A stretch of DNA of 24,289 bases from JBCCTX01 sp964652565 (GCA_964652565.1 CAZZEC010000088.1:1-24289); one strand, 5' to 3'; shown: positions 6,397 through 14,890, counted from the first letter of the stretch. Numbers and translations: made by a program. The notes: generated by a model not told the origin, from the sequence alone.

Positions 6397-7563
6397 ATGG
6401 ATGAAAAATATTCACGTAGGGGTGTTTCAGCTGATAAGGGTGATGTACATTATGCTATAGAAAACCTGGATAAGGGATTATTTCCCACTGCATTTTGTAA
6501 AATATTACCTGACCTCACAGTTGGTGATCCGGCATACTGTACGATCATGCATGCCGATGGGGCCGGTACAAAATCCTCGCTTGCATATATTTATTGGAAG
6601 GAGACTGGAGATCTCTCTGTATGGAAAGGGATTGTTCAGGATGCCTTAGTGATGAATCTCGATGATATGCTATGTGCAGGTGCTACCAATCATTTTTTGA
6701 TTTCCAACACCATAGGTCGCAATGCATTCTATATTACCAAAGATGTACTTGCATGTATGCTAAATGGGATTGAAGAATTTGCCTCAATGCTAAGTCAATA
6801 TGGTATTCAACTTACCAGTACGGGTGGAGAAACCGCTGATGTGGGCGACCTTGTAAGGACAATGGTATTTGATGCTACTGTATATACCCGTATGCCTCGA
6901 GCTTCTGTCATTACGAATGAAAAGATATCCCCTGGAGATGTAATCATTGGATTGAGCAGTTTTGGACAGACAGTCTATGAACCCGCGTACAACAGCGGAA
7001 TTGGCAGTAATGGATTGACAAACGCAAGACATGATGTCCTCCACAAAAAGTATAGACAACAATATCCTGAATCATATGACTCCAATGTCCCGGATGAGCT
7101 TATTTATACAGGCCCTTTTCAATTAACCGATACCTGGGAAGACCAACAATTAGATATAGGTAAATTACTGCTGAGTCCTACACGAACCTATCTGCCCTTG
7201 ATGCACGATCTCTTACAAAGCTATCACTCACATATTCATGGTCTTATTCATTGCACAGGAGGAGGTCAAACAAAATGCTTGAAATTTGTTGACCAAATAC
7301 ATATCATCAAAGACCATCTGTTTGATATACCTCCGGTATTCAGACTCATCCAATCTGCTTCACAAACTGATTGGAAGGAAATGTACAAAGTATTCAACAT
7401 GGGGCATAGATTAGAAATCTATACCCGAGAACAGTATGCAGATGCTATTATCAACAAAGCACAAGCGCTAAACATAGATGCTCAGATTATTGGGCATTGC
7501 GAGGCTTCTCCAAGCAATAAACTCACCATCAAAACTGTTGATCAGGAATTTATTTATACATAA
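6397..7563 (+). CDS. purM: Phosphoribosylformylglycinamidine cyclo-ligase (AIR synthetase)
   Basis: PurM closes the imidazole ring of formylglycinamidine ribonucleotide using ATP to give AIR, the fifth step of de novo purine synthesis. The 388-residue protein has the ATP/phosphate segment HADGAGTKSSLAY (about 53-65), the conserved IVQDALVMNLDDMLCAGA (about 79-96), the TGGETADVGDLVRT loop (about 142-155) and the C-terminal-domain HCTGGGQTKCLKF. The length fits the longer Bacteroidota form; E. coli PurM is about 345 residues. It starts two bases after the OmpA-family gene and so is probably expressed with it, although the two products have no obvious functional link. Its 3' end overlaps the convergent rfbC by 14 bases, with no terminator between them. 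Confidence 0.95.
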   Translation: MDEKYSRRGVSADKGDVHYAIENLDKGLFPTAFCKILPDLTVGDPAYCTIMHADGAGTKSSLAYIYWKETGDLSVWKGIVQDALVMNLDDMLCAGATNHFLISNTIGRNAFYITKDVLACMLNGIEEFASMLSQYGIQLTSTGGETADVGDLVRTMVFDATVYTRMPRASVITNEKISPGDVIIGLSSFGQTVYEPAYNSGIGSNGLTNARHDVLHKKYRQQYPESYDSNVPDELIYTGPFQLTDTWEDQQLDIGKLLLSPTRTYLPLMHDLLQSYHSHIHGLIHCTGGGQTKCLKFVDQIHIIKDHLFDIPPVFRLIQSASQTDWKEMYKVFNMGHRLEIYTREQYADAIINKAQALNIDAQIIGHCEASPSNKLTIKTVDQEFIYT

Positions 7564-8131
7564 GCTTCTCGCTATCATATATAAAAGGAGATTCAAAATC
7601 CCTAAAAATCGGATAATGTTGATCCTTATTAGATAAAATAGGAGGTATATCTTTCCATGGGATTTTCAGATGAGGATCATCCCAAGCAATTCCACCTTCA
7701 GATTCCTTGTGATAAAATTTGGTACATTTGTACATAAAGAGGCAAGATTCAGAAAGAACCTGAAATCCGTGAGCCATCCCTGGAGGGATATAAATCATTT
7801 TATGTTCAGAGGCAATGAGTTCAAAGGATTCATATTGGCCAAAGGTAGGAGAACCTATTCTAAGGTCTAATGCAACATCCAACACACTTCCTTCAAGCAC
7901 AGTAACTAATTTACCCTGTGAGAAAGGGGGGATCTGAAAGTGCAACCCGCGCAACGTCCCTTTTTGTGAATAAGAGAGATTGTCTTGAACAAACTCAAGA
8001 TCTCCCAGTCCAATACTGTCAAATGCGCGGTGGTTGTATACTTCTTTAAAATATCCCCTTTCATCGCCAAAAACATCGGGTTCAATGATATATAAATCAG
8101 TTAACTGGCTCTTTGACTTCTTGAATCCCAT
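7550..8131 (-). CDS. rfbC: dTDP-4-dehydrorhamnose 3,5-epimerase
   Basis: RfbC/RmlC epimerises C3 and C5 of dTDP-4-keto-6-deoxy-glucose on the way to dTDP-L-rhamnose or related deoxysugars; it is a cytoplasmic cupin dimer. The 193-residue sequence has the family opening IIEPDVFGDERGYFKEVYN (about 15-33), TLRGLHFQ with catalytic His64, FMYKCTKFYH with the conserved tyrosines (about 132-141) and Asp170, the usual partner of the catalytic His. The start at 8131 gives the standard N-terminus and lies inside the upstream UXS-type gene, a 35-base overlap that suggests translational coupling. The other three rhamnose genes (rmlA, rmlB, rmlD) are not in the window. Confidence 0.95.
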   Translation of the reverse strand: MGFKKSKSQLTDLYIIEPDVFGDERGYFKEVYNHRAFDSIGLGDLEFVQDNLSYSQKGTLRGLHFQIPPFSQGKLVTVLEGSVLDVALDLRIGSPTFGQYESFELIASEHKMIYIPPGMAHGFQVLSESCLFMYKCTKFYHKESEGGIAWDDPHLKIPWKDIPPILSNKDQHYPIFRDFESPFIYDSEKLMYK

Positions 8132-9083
8132 TAATTTTTTCTTTGAAGTAAGACAACGTTTTAGAAAGTCCTTCTTTTCTTGAGACTTTTGGTTCCCAAC
8201 CTAGTATTTCTCTTGCACGGGTGATATCTGGTTGACGAATTTTAGGATCATCTTTAGGCAAGTCTTTAAAGACAATCTTACTTGAAGAGTTGGTTAGTTC
8301 GATGATTTCTTTTGCAAAGTCATATATAGATATTTCGCTGGGATTACCAATATTGACAGGCATTGCTTCATCGCTCATTAATAATCTGTAAAGACCTTCA
8401 ACCAAATCATCTACATAGCAAAAGCTCCTCGTCTGACTTCCATCACCAAAAACAGTAATATCTTCTCCACTCAGTGCCTGGCTAGCAAAAGCGGGAAGTG
8501 CTCTACCATCATCTACACGCATTCTAGGTCCATACGTATTGAATATACGAGCAATTCGAGTCTCCAACCCGTGTGTACGGTGATAAGCCATGGTCAACGC
8601 CTCCATATATCGTTTAGCTTCATCATACACTCCTCTAAATCCAATAGGATTTACATTCCCCCAATAGTCTTCGGTTTGTGGATGGACAAGAGGATCACCA
8701 TATACCTCAGAGGTACTAGCTATGAGCATTCTGGCTCCTTTCTCTTTAGCCAATCCCAATATTTTATGAGTTCCCATTGCGCCAACTTTCAATGTCTGAA
8801 TAGGGAGCTTCAAATAATCGATAGGACTCGCGGGAGAAGCGAAATGCATAATGTAGTGTAGATCTCCTTTTACCCACGAAAAATTGGTAACATCGTGCCT
8901 GTAGAATACAAAATCCTCTGTGCCAAACAGATGTGCAATGTTATCAAGATTACCAGTGATCAGGTTATCCATTGCAATAACAGCAAAACCTTCTTTTAAG
9001 AATCTATCAGCAAGGTGAGAACCTAAAAAACCCGCTCCTCCGGTAATGAGTACTTTAGGTTTACTAGAAGTTAATGTCGACAT
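8097..9083 (-). CDS. UDP-glucuronate decarboxylase (UDP-xylose synthase) family, extended SDR
   Basis: The likely reaction is NAD-dependent decarboxylation of UDP-glucuronate to UDP-xylose. The Rossmann motif TGGAGFLGS (14-22) opens the 328-residue protein. It also shows the UXS hallmark HFASPASPIDY (80-90), STSEVYG (123-129) and the catalytic YDEAKR with Tyr153 and Lys157 inside NPIGFRGVYDEAKRYMEA. Bacterial and eukaryotic UXS usually read NPIGxRxxYDEGKR, so the match is close. The neighbouring ugd would provide its substrate UDP-glucuronate, which supports UDP-xylose over UDP-glucose 4-epimerase or dTDP-glucose 4,6-dehydratase activity. A terminator separates it from ugd, so it should have its own promoter in the 9084-9234 gap, where I see no clear consensus box. 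Confidence 0.9.
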   Translation of the reverse strand: MSTLTSSKPKVLITGGAGFLGSHLADRFLKEGFAVIAMDNLITGNLDNIAHLFGTEDFVFYRHDVTNFSWVKGDLHYIMHFASPASPIDYLKLPIQTLKVGAMGTHKILGLAKEKGARMLIASTSEVYGDPLVHPQTEDYWGNVNPIGFRGVYDEAKRYMEALTMAYHRTHGLETRIARIFNTYGPRMRVDDGRALPAFASQALSGEDITVFGDGSQTRSFCYVDDLVEGLYRLLMSDEAMPVNIGNPSEISIYDFAKEIIELTNSSSKIVFKDLPKDDPKIRQPDITRAREILGWEPKVSRKEGLSKTLSYFKEKINGIQEVKEPVN

Positions 9084-9234
9084 ACAAAAATTATTTTACA
9101 CGAAAAGAAAAATATTATTTCTTACACTTTTAAATTCCAAACAAAAATTTGAATAGTTCTCTCTAATTTCAAAAAAATAAATATCTAATACTATACAAGG
9201 TTGAATGCAACGAAGGTTGTTAATTTTTTCAGTT

Positions 9235-9267
9235 CAAAAATAAGGCCAGGGATAACTCTCCTGGCCT
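9235..9267 (-). terminator. Rho-independent terminator after ugd
   Basis: On the minus strand AGGCCAGG (9267-9260), a nine-base loop and CCTGGCCT (9250-9243) form an 8-bp GC-rich stem followed by TATTTTTG. It lies about 37 bases after the ugd stop and divides the nucleotide-sugar block into two transcription units. Confidence 0.85.
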
Positions 9268-9304
9268 ATGTTTATCATTAATTCATAAGACTCAACACAT
9301 ATTA

Positions 9305-10639
9305 TTATTTTGAGTGAAGTGCCTGTCTAATATTTATCGTCTTTCTACCTATGGAATAGTATACGAACCCTTGATTTTCCATATCACTTAATTCATACAC
9401 ATTTCTACCATCAAAAATAATGTGTTCATTTAGTGATTGCTTCACCCTTTCGAAGTCTGGAACGCGGAATTCATTCCATTCTGTGACGATTAATAAAGCA
9501 TCTACCCCTTCAATGGCTTGATACATCCCTTCAGCAAACTCAGGCTGTACGTTGGCATATTTTTTAACCGATTCCATTGCCTCTGGATCAAATGCTTTAA
9601 TCTTAGCCCCTCGGTCCATAAGTTCTTTAATGATCACCAATGAAGGAGCTTCTCTAATATCATCTGTATTAGGCTTAAATGCTAATCCCCAGACCCCAAA
9701 AACCAAACCCGTTAAATCATTCCCATAGTGGGAAACGATCTTCTCTACGAGAATATGTTTTTGTTTTTTGTTGACATTCATCACTGAATCGAGGATCTGA
9801 AAATGGTACCCATATTCGCTTGAGGTTTTAAATAATGCAGAAACATCTTTTGGAAAGCATGACCCTCCATATCCTACTCCGGGGAATAAAAACCTTTTTC
9901 CTATCCTGGTATCGGTACCGATTCCTTTGCGCACATTATCCACATCAGCTCCAACGAGTTCACATAGATTAGCAATTTCATTCATAAAAGAAATCTTAGT
10001 TGCAAGGAAAGAGTTCGCAGCATATTTTGTCACTTCTGCACTGCGTTCATCCATGAAGATCACAGGATTTCCAGAACGAACAAAGGGCTGATACAATTGA
10101 CTCATTTTCTTTTGAGCCCTTTCACTACTTACACCGACCACGATACGCTCTGGTTTCATGAAATCTTGTACGGCAAATCCTTCTCTTAGAAATTCAGGAT
10201 TAGATACTACATCGAACTCAACATTAGTATTTGCACTAATAACATCTTTTACTTTGTCAGCCGTACCTACAGGTACAGTACTTTTATTAACCACTATCCT
10301 ATACTCTTTTAATAAAGTACCGATTTGTTCAGCGACGCCTAATACATATTTTAAGTCAGCAGATCCATCTTCAGTCGGTGGAGTGGGTAATGCCAAGAAG
10401 ATAATCTCTGCCATATCAACGGCCTCCTGAAGAGAATCAGTAAAATGGAGTCTTCCTTCCTTTGTATTCCTGAGAAATAGCGTTTCAAGACCCGGCTCGT
10501 AAATGGGAATAACTCCGGATTTAAGTTTAGCAAGTTTTTCCTGATTGTTATCGACACATAAAACTTCATTGCCCGCTTCCGCAAAGCAAGTTCCAGTAAC
10601 AAGTCCTACATAGCCTGAGCCGATGACAGCAATCTTCAT
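9305..10639 (-). CDS. ugd: UDP-glucose 6-dehydrogenase
   Basis: Ugd oxidises UDP-glucose to UDP-glucuronate with two NAD+ in the cytoplasm. The 444-residue sequence shows the N-terminal Rossmann motif GSGYVGLVTG (8-17), the conserved LPTPPTEDGSADL (84-96), STVPVGT (120-126) and PEFLREG (148-154). The catalytic motif GVGYGGSCFPKD has Cys261 as nucleophile, and the C-terminal UDP-binding domain contains WGLAFKPNTDDIREAPS. The pattern is that of TuaD/RkpK-type UDP-glucose dehydrogenases more than UDP-GlcNAc or UDP-ManNAc dehydrogenases (WbpA, WecC), but the two groups are related. It follows the aminotransferase gene by 23 bases, so they are probably one operon, ended by the hairpin at 9235-9267. 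Confidence 0.95.
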   Translation of the reverse strand: MKIAVIGSGYVGLVTGTCFAEAGNEVLCVDNNQEKLAKLKSGVIPIYEPGLETLFLRNTKEGRLHFTDSLQEAVDMAEIIFLALPTPPTEDGSADLKYVLGVAEQIGTLLKEYRIVVNKSTVPVGTADKVKDVISANTNVEFDVVSNPEFLREGFAVQDFMKPERIVVGVSSERAQKKMSQLYQPFVRSGNPVIFMDERSAEVTKYAANSFLATKISFMNEIANLCELVGADVDNVRKGIGTDTRIGKRFLFPGVGYGGSCFPKDVSALFKTSSEYGYHFQILDSVMNVNKKQKHILVEKIVSHYGNDLTGLVFGVWGLAFKPNTDDIREAPSLVIIKELMDRGAKIKAFDPEAMESVKKYANVQPEFAEGMYQAIEGVDALLIVTEWNEFRVPDFERVKQSLNEHIIFDGRNVYELSDMENQGFVYYSIGRKTINIRQALHSK

Positions 10640-10662
10640 GTGATTAAATTTAAGAGTTAAAA

Positions 10663-11805
10663 TTAGTTCTTGAGTGTGTTTATAAGTGTTTGTGTAATAA
10701 ATGTAATTTGGTCTCGGTCTAGTTCGGGGTGCATTGGGAGACTAAGCACTTCACCCGTGAGGTTTTCAGATATTGGCAAATCTCCTTCTGAATAGCCATA
10801 ACCTCTATAAGCGCCTTGCAGGTGAAGCGTAACGGGATAATATATCATAGAAGGTATCTGATGAGCAGCAAGGTACTCCTTAATTTGATCTCGCTTTGCT
10901 CTGCCTTCTTTAATCCGCAATGTATACTGATGAAAGACATGCTTGGAATATGGAGCCCTATATGGTAATATAAGTTTGTCTTGATGATCTGCTAGCCTCT
11001 CATCATATAAATCCGCAGCCCACCTTCTGGCATCATTGTATTCATCCAGATGTGTGAGTTTGATATCCAATATGGCAGCCTGTACGGAATCTAATCTACT
11101 ATTTACTCCGATAGAATCGTGGTAGTACTTTTTTTTAGATCCGTGATTACATATCACCCATATTTTCTCTGCCAATTCATCGTCATTGGTAAATATTGCT
11201 CCACCATCTCCACATGCTCCAAGATTTTTGCTGGGATAAAATGAGGTACATCCAATATGCCCAATTGTTCCGGTCTTTTGGGAGTTTCCATCTGGAAAAG
11301 TGTATACACTTCCAATCGCTTGCGCATTATCCTCAATCACATACAAATTATGTTTTTCTGCAATTTCGAGAATGGGTAACATATTTGCTGATTGGCCATA
11401 TAAATGTACCGGAAGAATAGCCTTCGTTCTATCTGTAATCGCCTCTTCAATTTTGCAGGGAGACATGTTAAATGTCAAGGGATCAACCTCTATGAATACA
11501 GGCTTTAATTTGAGCAGTGCAATAATTTCAACGGTTGCTACATAAGTAAATGAAGGAGTGATTACTTCATCTCCTGGTGATAAATCAAGCGCCATAAAGG
11601 CTACCTGAAGGGCGTCTGTACCATTTGCACAGGATATAACATGTGAAACTCCCAGATATTGAGAGAGATTTTTTCGAAACTCCTTCACAGCAGGACCATT
11701 TATAAACGCTCCAGATCCCAATACTTCTTTTACTGCTACGTCCATTTCTTCCTCAATCTTTTTGTGCTGGGAGATTACATCAACCATGTGGATTCTCTTA
11801 TCCAT
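10663..11805 (-). CDS. DegT/DnrJ/EryC1/StrS aminotransferase, WbpE-like
   Basis: This 380-residue PLP-dependent sugar aminotransferase acts on a keto nucleotide sugar, usually with glutamate as amino donor. Key parts are SCANGTDALQVA (58-69, phosphate-binding), TPSFTYVATVE (83-93), VIEDNAQAIG with Asp159 facing the PLP nitrogen, and FYPSKNLGACGDGGA with Lys193 as the Schiff-base lysine. Sequence flavour, especially PVHLYGQ and SCANGTDALQ, is closest to WbpE, which aminates UDP-3-keto-GlcNAcA. WbpA/WbpB/WbpD partners are not seen here, so the true substrate is open. It leads the operon with ugd; the gap to the divergent waaA is 193 bases. Confidence 0.92.
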   Translation of the reverse strand: MDKRIHMVDVISQHKKIEEEMDVAVKEVLGSGAFINGPAVKEFRKNLSQYLGVSHVISCANGTDALQVAFMALDLSPGDEVITPSFTYVATVEIIALLKLKPVFIEVDPLTFNMSPCKIEEAITDRTKAILPVHLYGQSANMLPILEIAEKHNLYVIEDNAQAIGSVYTFPDGNSQKTGTIGHIGCTSFYPSKNLGACGDGGAIFTNDDELAEKIWVICNHGSKKKYYHDSIGVNSRLDSVQAAILDIKLTHLDEYNDARRWAADLYDERLADHQDKLILPYRAPYSKHVFHQYTLRIKEGRAKRDQIKEYLAAHQIPSMIYYPVTLHLQGAYRGYGYSEGDLPISENLTGEVLSLPMHPELDRDQITFITQTLINTLKN

Positions 11806-11863
11806 AATTTAATTCCAGAAATTAAATTTATAAAATTTAAACAAAAAAACCCATTTTTTCATC

Positions 11864-11927
11864 TATGATTTAATTATTCTGCCTTAACAATATTATGATT
11901 GTAAAACTACATCACTTATGATTTAAT
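11864..11927. repeat. Three TATGATT direct repeats between the divergent aminotransferase and waaA genes
   Basis: TATGATT occurs at 11864-11870, 11894-11900 and 11917-11923. The first and last copies extend to the 11-mer TATGATTTAAT. The spacings are 30 and 23 bases. The location in a divergent intergenic region would suit a regulator binding site, but the sequence is AT-rich and no regulator is implied by the context. Confidence 0.3.
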
Positions 11928-11998
11928 GGGACAAAAACATACATGAATTAGTAATATTCTGTAGTTTTCGGTTATCTTTTTAGAAAACTGATTCAAAT

Positions 11999-13255
11999 AT
12001 GCGATCTATTTATCAGATTTCCATTTATTTATATGGATGTCTTATTTTCATAGCCTCAATCTGGAACACCAAAGCAAAAAAATGGATTTGGGGGAGACAC
12101 AAGTGGAGGGATCAATTTTCCGACCTACCTACTGATAGACAGTGGGTATGGTTACATTGTGCGTCATTGGGAGAATTTGAACAAGGAAGACCAATTCTTG
12201 AACACATACATTCTCTATATCCAGAATATGCCATTCTTTTAACCTTTTTCTCTCCCTCAGGGTTTGAAGTCAGGAAACATTATTCCCAGGCAGATAAGGT
12301 AACATATCTTCCTCTGGATACACGGCGAAATGCCAGGGATTTTATACAGCAATTCCATTTGAAGTTAGTCATATTTGTCAAATATGATCTTTGGTTACAC
12401 TTTCTTCAGGAATTATTTTCCCGACATATCCCCGTAATACTAATTTCAGCTCGGATGAACGAAAACAGTTCATTTTTCAAAAGTATATTCTCCTCTCTTT
12501 ACAGGAATACTTTCCAACAATTGGATGCCATATTCACTCAAGACATTCTCACCGCTCAACTCATTCAATCGTTTGCTTCTGGGGCTAATGTGATACAAAG
12601 TTCGGATACGAGATATGATCGAGTACTAGATACAGTAACTCATTTCAAAGACATACCAGAGATTTCTATCTTTGCGAATGATGATATAGTATTGATTGCC
12701 GGAAGCACTTGGCCACAAGATGAAGAAATACTATTTGAAGCCTATAAAAAATTGCAACATCGATATCCGATTAAGATGATTGTTGCTCCTCACGAAATAA
12801 ACAAAACACGTATCATGCATTGGATTTCAAAGTTTCCAGAAGAATCTCTTACATTTTCCAATATGGATCAATTAGCACATAACCATAGAATATTATGGAT
12901 TGATAATGTGGGTATGCTATCCAGAATATATGCTTATGGTCAAATGGCTTATGTAGGTGGAGCATGGAAACAAGGACTCCATAATATTCTTGAACCTGCA
13001 GTATTTGGTATACCTATAGCATTTGGCCCTAAATATCATAAATTCCCCGAAGCTCAGGCATTGATAAATATCAACTGTGGATTTCCTGTTTCTTCTATTG
13101 AAGATTTAGTAGAATTCGAAGAAAAAATCATACTCAATCCAGAACTAAGAAAAGAAATACATCGTAAGTTAGAAGAATATGTTCATCAACAATCTGGAGC
13201 TACAAGTCAGATCTTAGGCTATTGCAAAGAGCATGTTTTTTTACCGAGTGCTTAA
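11999..13255 (+). CDS. waaA: 3-deoxy-D-manno-octulosonic acid (Kdo) transferase
   Basis: WaaA transfers Kdo from CMP-Kdo to the lipid A precursor at the cytoplasmic face of the inner membrane. The 418-residue GT30 glycosyltransferase begins with a membrane-anchor segment (about 5-21). It carries HCASLGEFEQGRPI (53-66) with the catalytic-base Glu59, the motif IVAPHEINKTR in the second Rossmann-like domain, and YVGGAWKQGLHNILEPAVFGIPIAFGPKYHKFPEA near the CMP-Kdo site. The length is normal for the family. It is preceded by a 193-base divergent region without a clear promoter box and followed by a 151-base gap holding a widely spaced inverted repeat. Its place beside nucleotide-sugar genes fits an LPS or envelope-polysaccharide neighbourhood. 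Confidence 0.95.
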   Translation: MRSIYQISIYLYGCLIFIASIWNTKAKKWIWGRHKWRDQFSDLPTDRQWVWLHCASLGEFEQGRPILEHIHSLYPEYAILLTFFSPSGFEVRKHYSQADKVTYLPLDTRRNARDFIQQFHLKLVIFVKYDLWLHFLQELFSRHIPVILISARMNENSSFFKSIFSSLYRNTFQQLDAIFTQDILTAQLIQSFASGANVIQSSDTRYDRVLDTVTHFKDIPEISIFANDDIVLIAGSTWPQDEEILFEAYKKLQHRYPIKMIVAPHEINKTRIMHWISKFPEESLTFSNMDQLAHNHRILWIDNVGMLSRIYAYGQMAYVGGAWKQGLHNILEPAVFGIPIAFGPKYHKFPEAQALININCGFPVSSIEDLVEFEEKIILNPELRKEIHRKLEEYVHQQSGATSQILGYCKEHVFLPSA

Positions 13256-13263
13256 CGTAAGGA

Positions 13264-13335
13264 GTCAATAGTTATTTTGTCATAGCTTGGTAATTACATA
13301 TATTATCAGATAAATTTTGTAGAGGAACTATTGAC
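13264..13335. repeat. Widely spaced 10-bp perfect inverted repeat after waaA
   Basis: GTCAATAGTT (13264-13273) and AACTATTGAC (13326-13335) are exact reverse complements 52 bases apart. No T-tract follows, so it is not an ordinary terminator. It could close the ends of a small structured RNA or be a paired protein-binding site. Neither is shown. Confidence 0.4.
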
Positions 13336-13406
13336 CGATTGCATTCATTGTACGTTGTTAAATATAACAGAGGGTAAATTGTAATTTTATAAACTTTTAT
13401 GTAGCG

Positions 13407-13808
13407 ATGAACAGAGAAGAAAATTTTCTACCATTTTTATTAAAGTATTGCATTACCGCTATACTTCTTTTAAATATCCATCCACATATCACGAAAGGGG
13501 ATGCGTCGTTTAGTATTATAAATGAGCCGAGGTTGTATGTAGAAGAGATTACTATATATGATACGTACATAGATGTTAAGTATGAAGTGAACTATCCTGG
13601 TTTTGTAGAATTACACTTATTTGATCCCGAAGGGGAAAAAGTATGGATCAAGGGAGTAGTTGCTGACCATTCCGGAATACATCATTTTAAGATAAGCAGA
13701 AAACCCATGGTGGAAGGTAAAAGATACTCTTTTATCATGAAATTTAAAGGCAAAGATTATTCGAGAAGTTTTCAAAACGATCAGAAAGAAAATAAAGATT
13801 CAAGATGA
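13407..13808 (+). CDS. Small exported beta-rich protein, coupled to ilvE
   Basis: I do not recognise this 133-residue protein. It has a hydrophobic N-terminus after a short charged stretch (about 11-30), which looks like a signal peptide or anchor. The mature part has alternating beta-type segments (SFSIINEPRLYVEEITI, YIDVKYEVNYPGFVELHLFD, IHHFKISRK, KRYSFIMKFKG), in line with a single immunoglobulin-like or fibronectin-like sandwich. The C-terminus is charged (QNDQKENKDSR). Its stop overlaps the ilvE start in the ATGA arrangement (13805-13808), so translation of ilvE is likely coupled to it. That link of an envelope protein with a cytoplasmic amino-acid enzyme is unexplained. The signal peptide is atypical because of the acidic residues before it. 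Confidence 0.8.
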   Translation: MNREENFLPFLLKYCITAILLLNIHPHITKGDASFSIINEPRLYVEEITIYDTYIDVKYEVNYPGFVELHLFDPEGEKVWIKGVVADHSGIHHFKISRKPMVEGKRYSFIMKFKGKDYSRSFQNDQKENKDSR

Positions 13809-14890
13809 CACATACAGATTCGACGGAGCTATTGCAAGCATCCATAAGAATTGAGAAGAGCGCTCATTCGCGTATCCAGGAAATTGACATGAACCATATC
13901 CCTTTTGGAAGAGTATTTAGCGATCATATGTTGATTGCCCAATACAGTAATGGAAAATGGGGAGAAGCAGTCATCAAACCTTACAGTAAATTATCAATCG
14001 CCCCTAGCGTTTGTGCGTTGCACTATGGACAATCTGTTTTTGAAGGCTTAAAAGCTCAGTTATCACCTCAGGGTCGGCCCATTTTGTTTAGACCTCAGGA
14101 GAATTACAAACGAATGAATCGGTCAGCATATAGGTTGTGCATGCCCGAAATCCCATATCATATTTTTATGGACGGGTTGCAAGAATTAGTAAAACTAGAC
14201 CATGCTTGGATTCCTCCTACAGATAAAGGTTCGCTTTACATTCGTCCCCTATATTTTGCCACTGATGAATACGTAGGCATAAGACCTTCAGATACTTATA
14301 TTTTCACGATTTTCACCTGTCCTGTAGGTGCTTATTACAGTAAACCCGTGAGTTTATTGACAAGCAGGGAATTTGTAAGAGCTACTCAGGGAGGTACCGG
14401 AAGTGCAAAATGCGCTGGGAATTATGCTGGATCCATTCTTCCAGATAAAATTGCCAAATCGCAGGGATATGATAACGTGCTATGGCTCGACGCTAAAGAG
14501 CATACCTATATTGAGGAATGCGGGACGATGAATGTTTTTTTTGTTATAGATAACAAAGTAATCACCTCTCCTTTAACAGGTACGATTCTGGCAGGTATCA
14601 ACAGAGACAGTGTAATTAGACTCTTGAAAGATAATGGATATGACGTAGAAGAGCGGTTGCTCTCTATCTTTGAGATAGAAAGCGCCTATGAACAAGGTAC
14701 GCTTCAAGAAGTTTTTGGTGCTGGTACAGCAGCCACGATTGCACATGTAGATAGAATAGGGTTTGCAGGGAGAGACATGATTCTGCCTTCTACCAGGGAG
14801 CAACATATCAGCACATGGTTGAGAACTACCCTTCAGGATATTAAATCCGGGTCGGCTGATGATCCATATCAATGGACCATGGGTTTGTAA
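13805..14890 (+). CDS. ilvE: Branched-chain-amino-acid aminotransferase
   Basis: IlvE carries out the last step of leucine, isoleucine and valine synthesis and the first step of their breakdown by transferring the amino group between glutamate and branched-chain keto acids. The 361-residue fold-type IV PLP enzyme is of the longer class resembling eukaryotic BCAT. It has ALHYGQSVFEGLKA (71-84), YIRPLYFATDEYVG (145-158), GTGSAKCAGNYAGS with the PLP lysine at 202, and YIEECGTMN (235-243) with the conserved Glu that contacts PLP. TGTILAGINRDS and EVFGAGTAATIAHV close the cofactor pocket. It starts at ATG 13805 inside the stop of the upstream small gene and ends before a terminator at 14913-14949. 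Confidence 0.95.
   Translation: MTHTDSTELLQASIRIEKSAHSRIQEIDMNHIPFGRVFSDHMLIAQYSNGKWGEAVIKPYSKLSIAPSVCALHYGQSVFEGLKAQLSPQGRPILFRPQENYKRMNRSAYRLCMPEIPYHIFMDGLQELVKLDHAWIPPTDKGSLYIRPLYFATDEYVGIRPSDTYIFTIFTCPVGAYYSKPVSLLTSREFVRATQGGTGSAKCAGNYAGSILPDKIAKSQGYDNVLWLDAKEHTYIEECGTMNVFFVIDNKVITSPLTGTILAGINRDSVIRLLKDNGYDVEERLLSIFEIESAYEQGTLQEVFGAGTAATIAHVDRIGFAGRDMILPSTREQHISTWLRTTLQDIKSGSADDPYQWTMGL

Noticed and set aside
8571..8861. Open frames antisense to well-supported genes, such as this one opposite the UXS-type gene
   Set aside because: They lie wholly inside clear coding regions, have no recognisable domains and read as frame shadows of the real genes.
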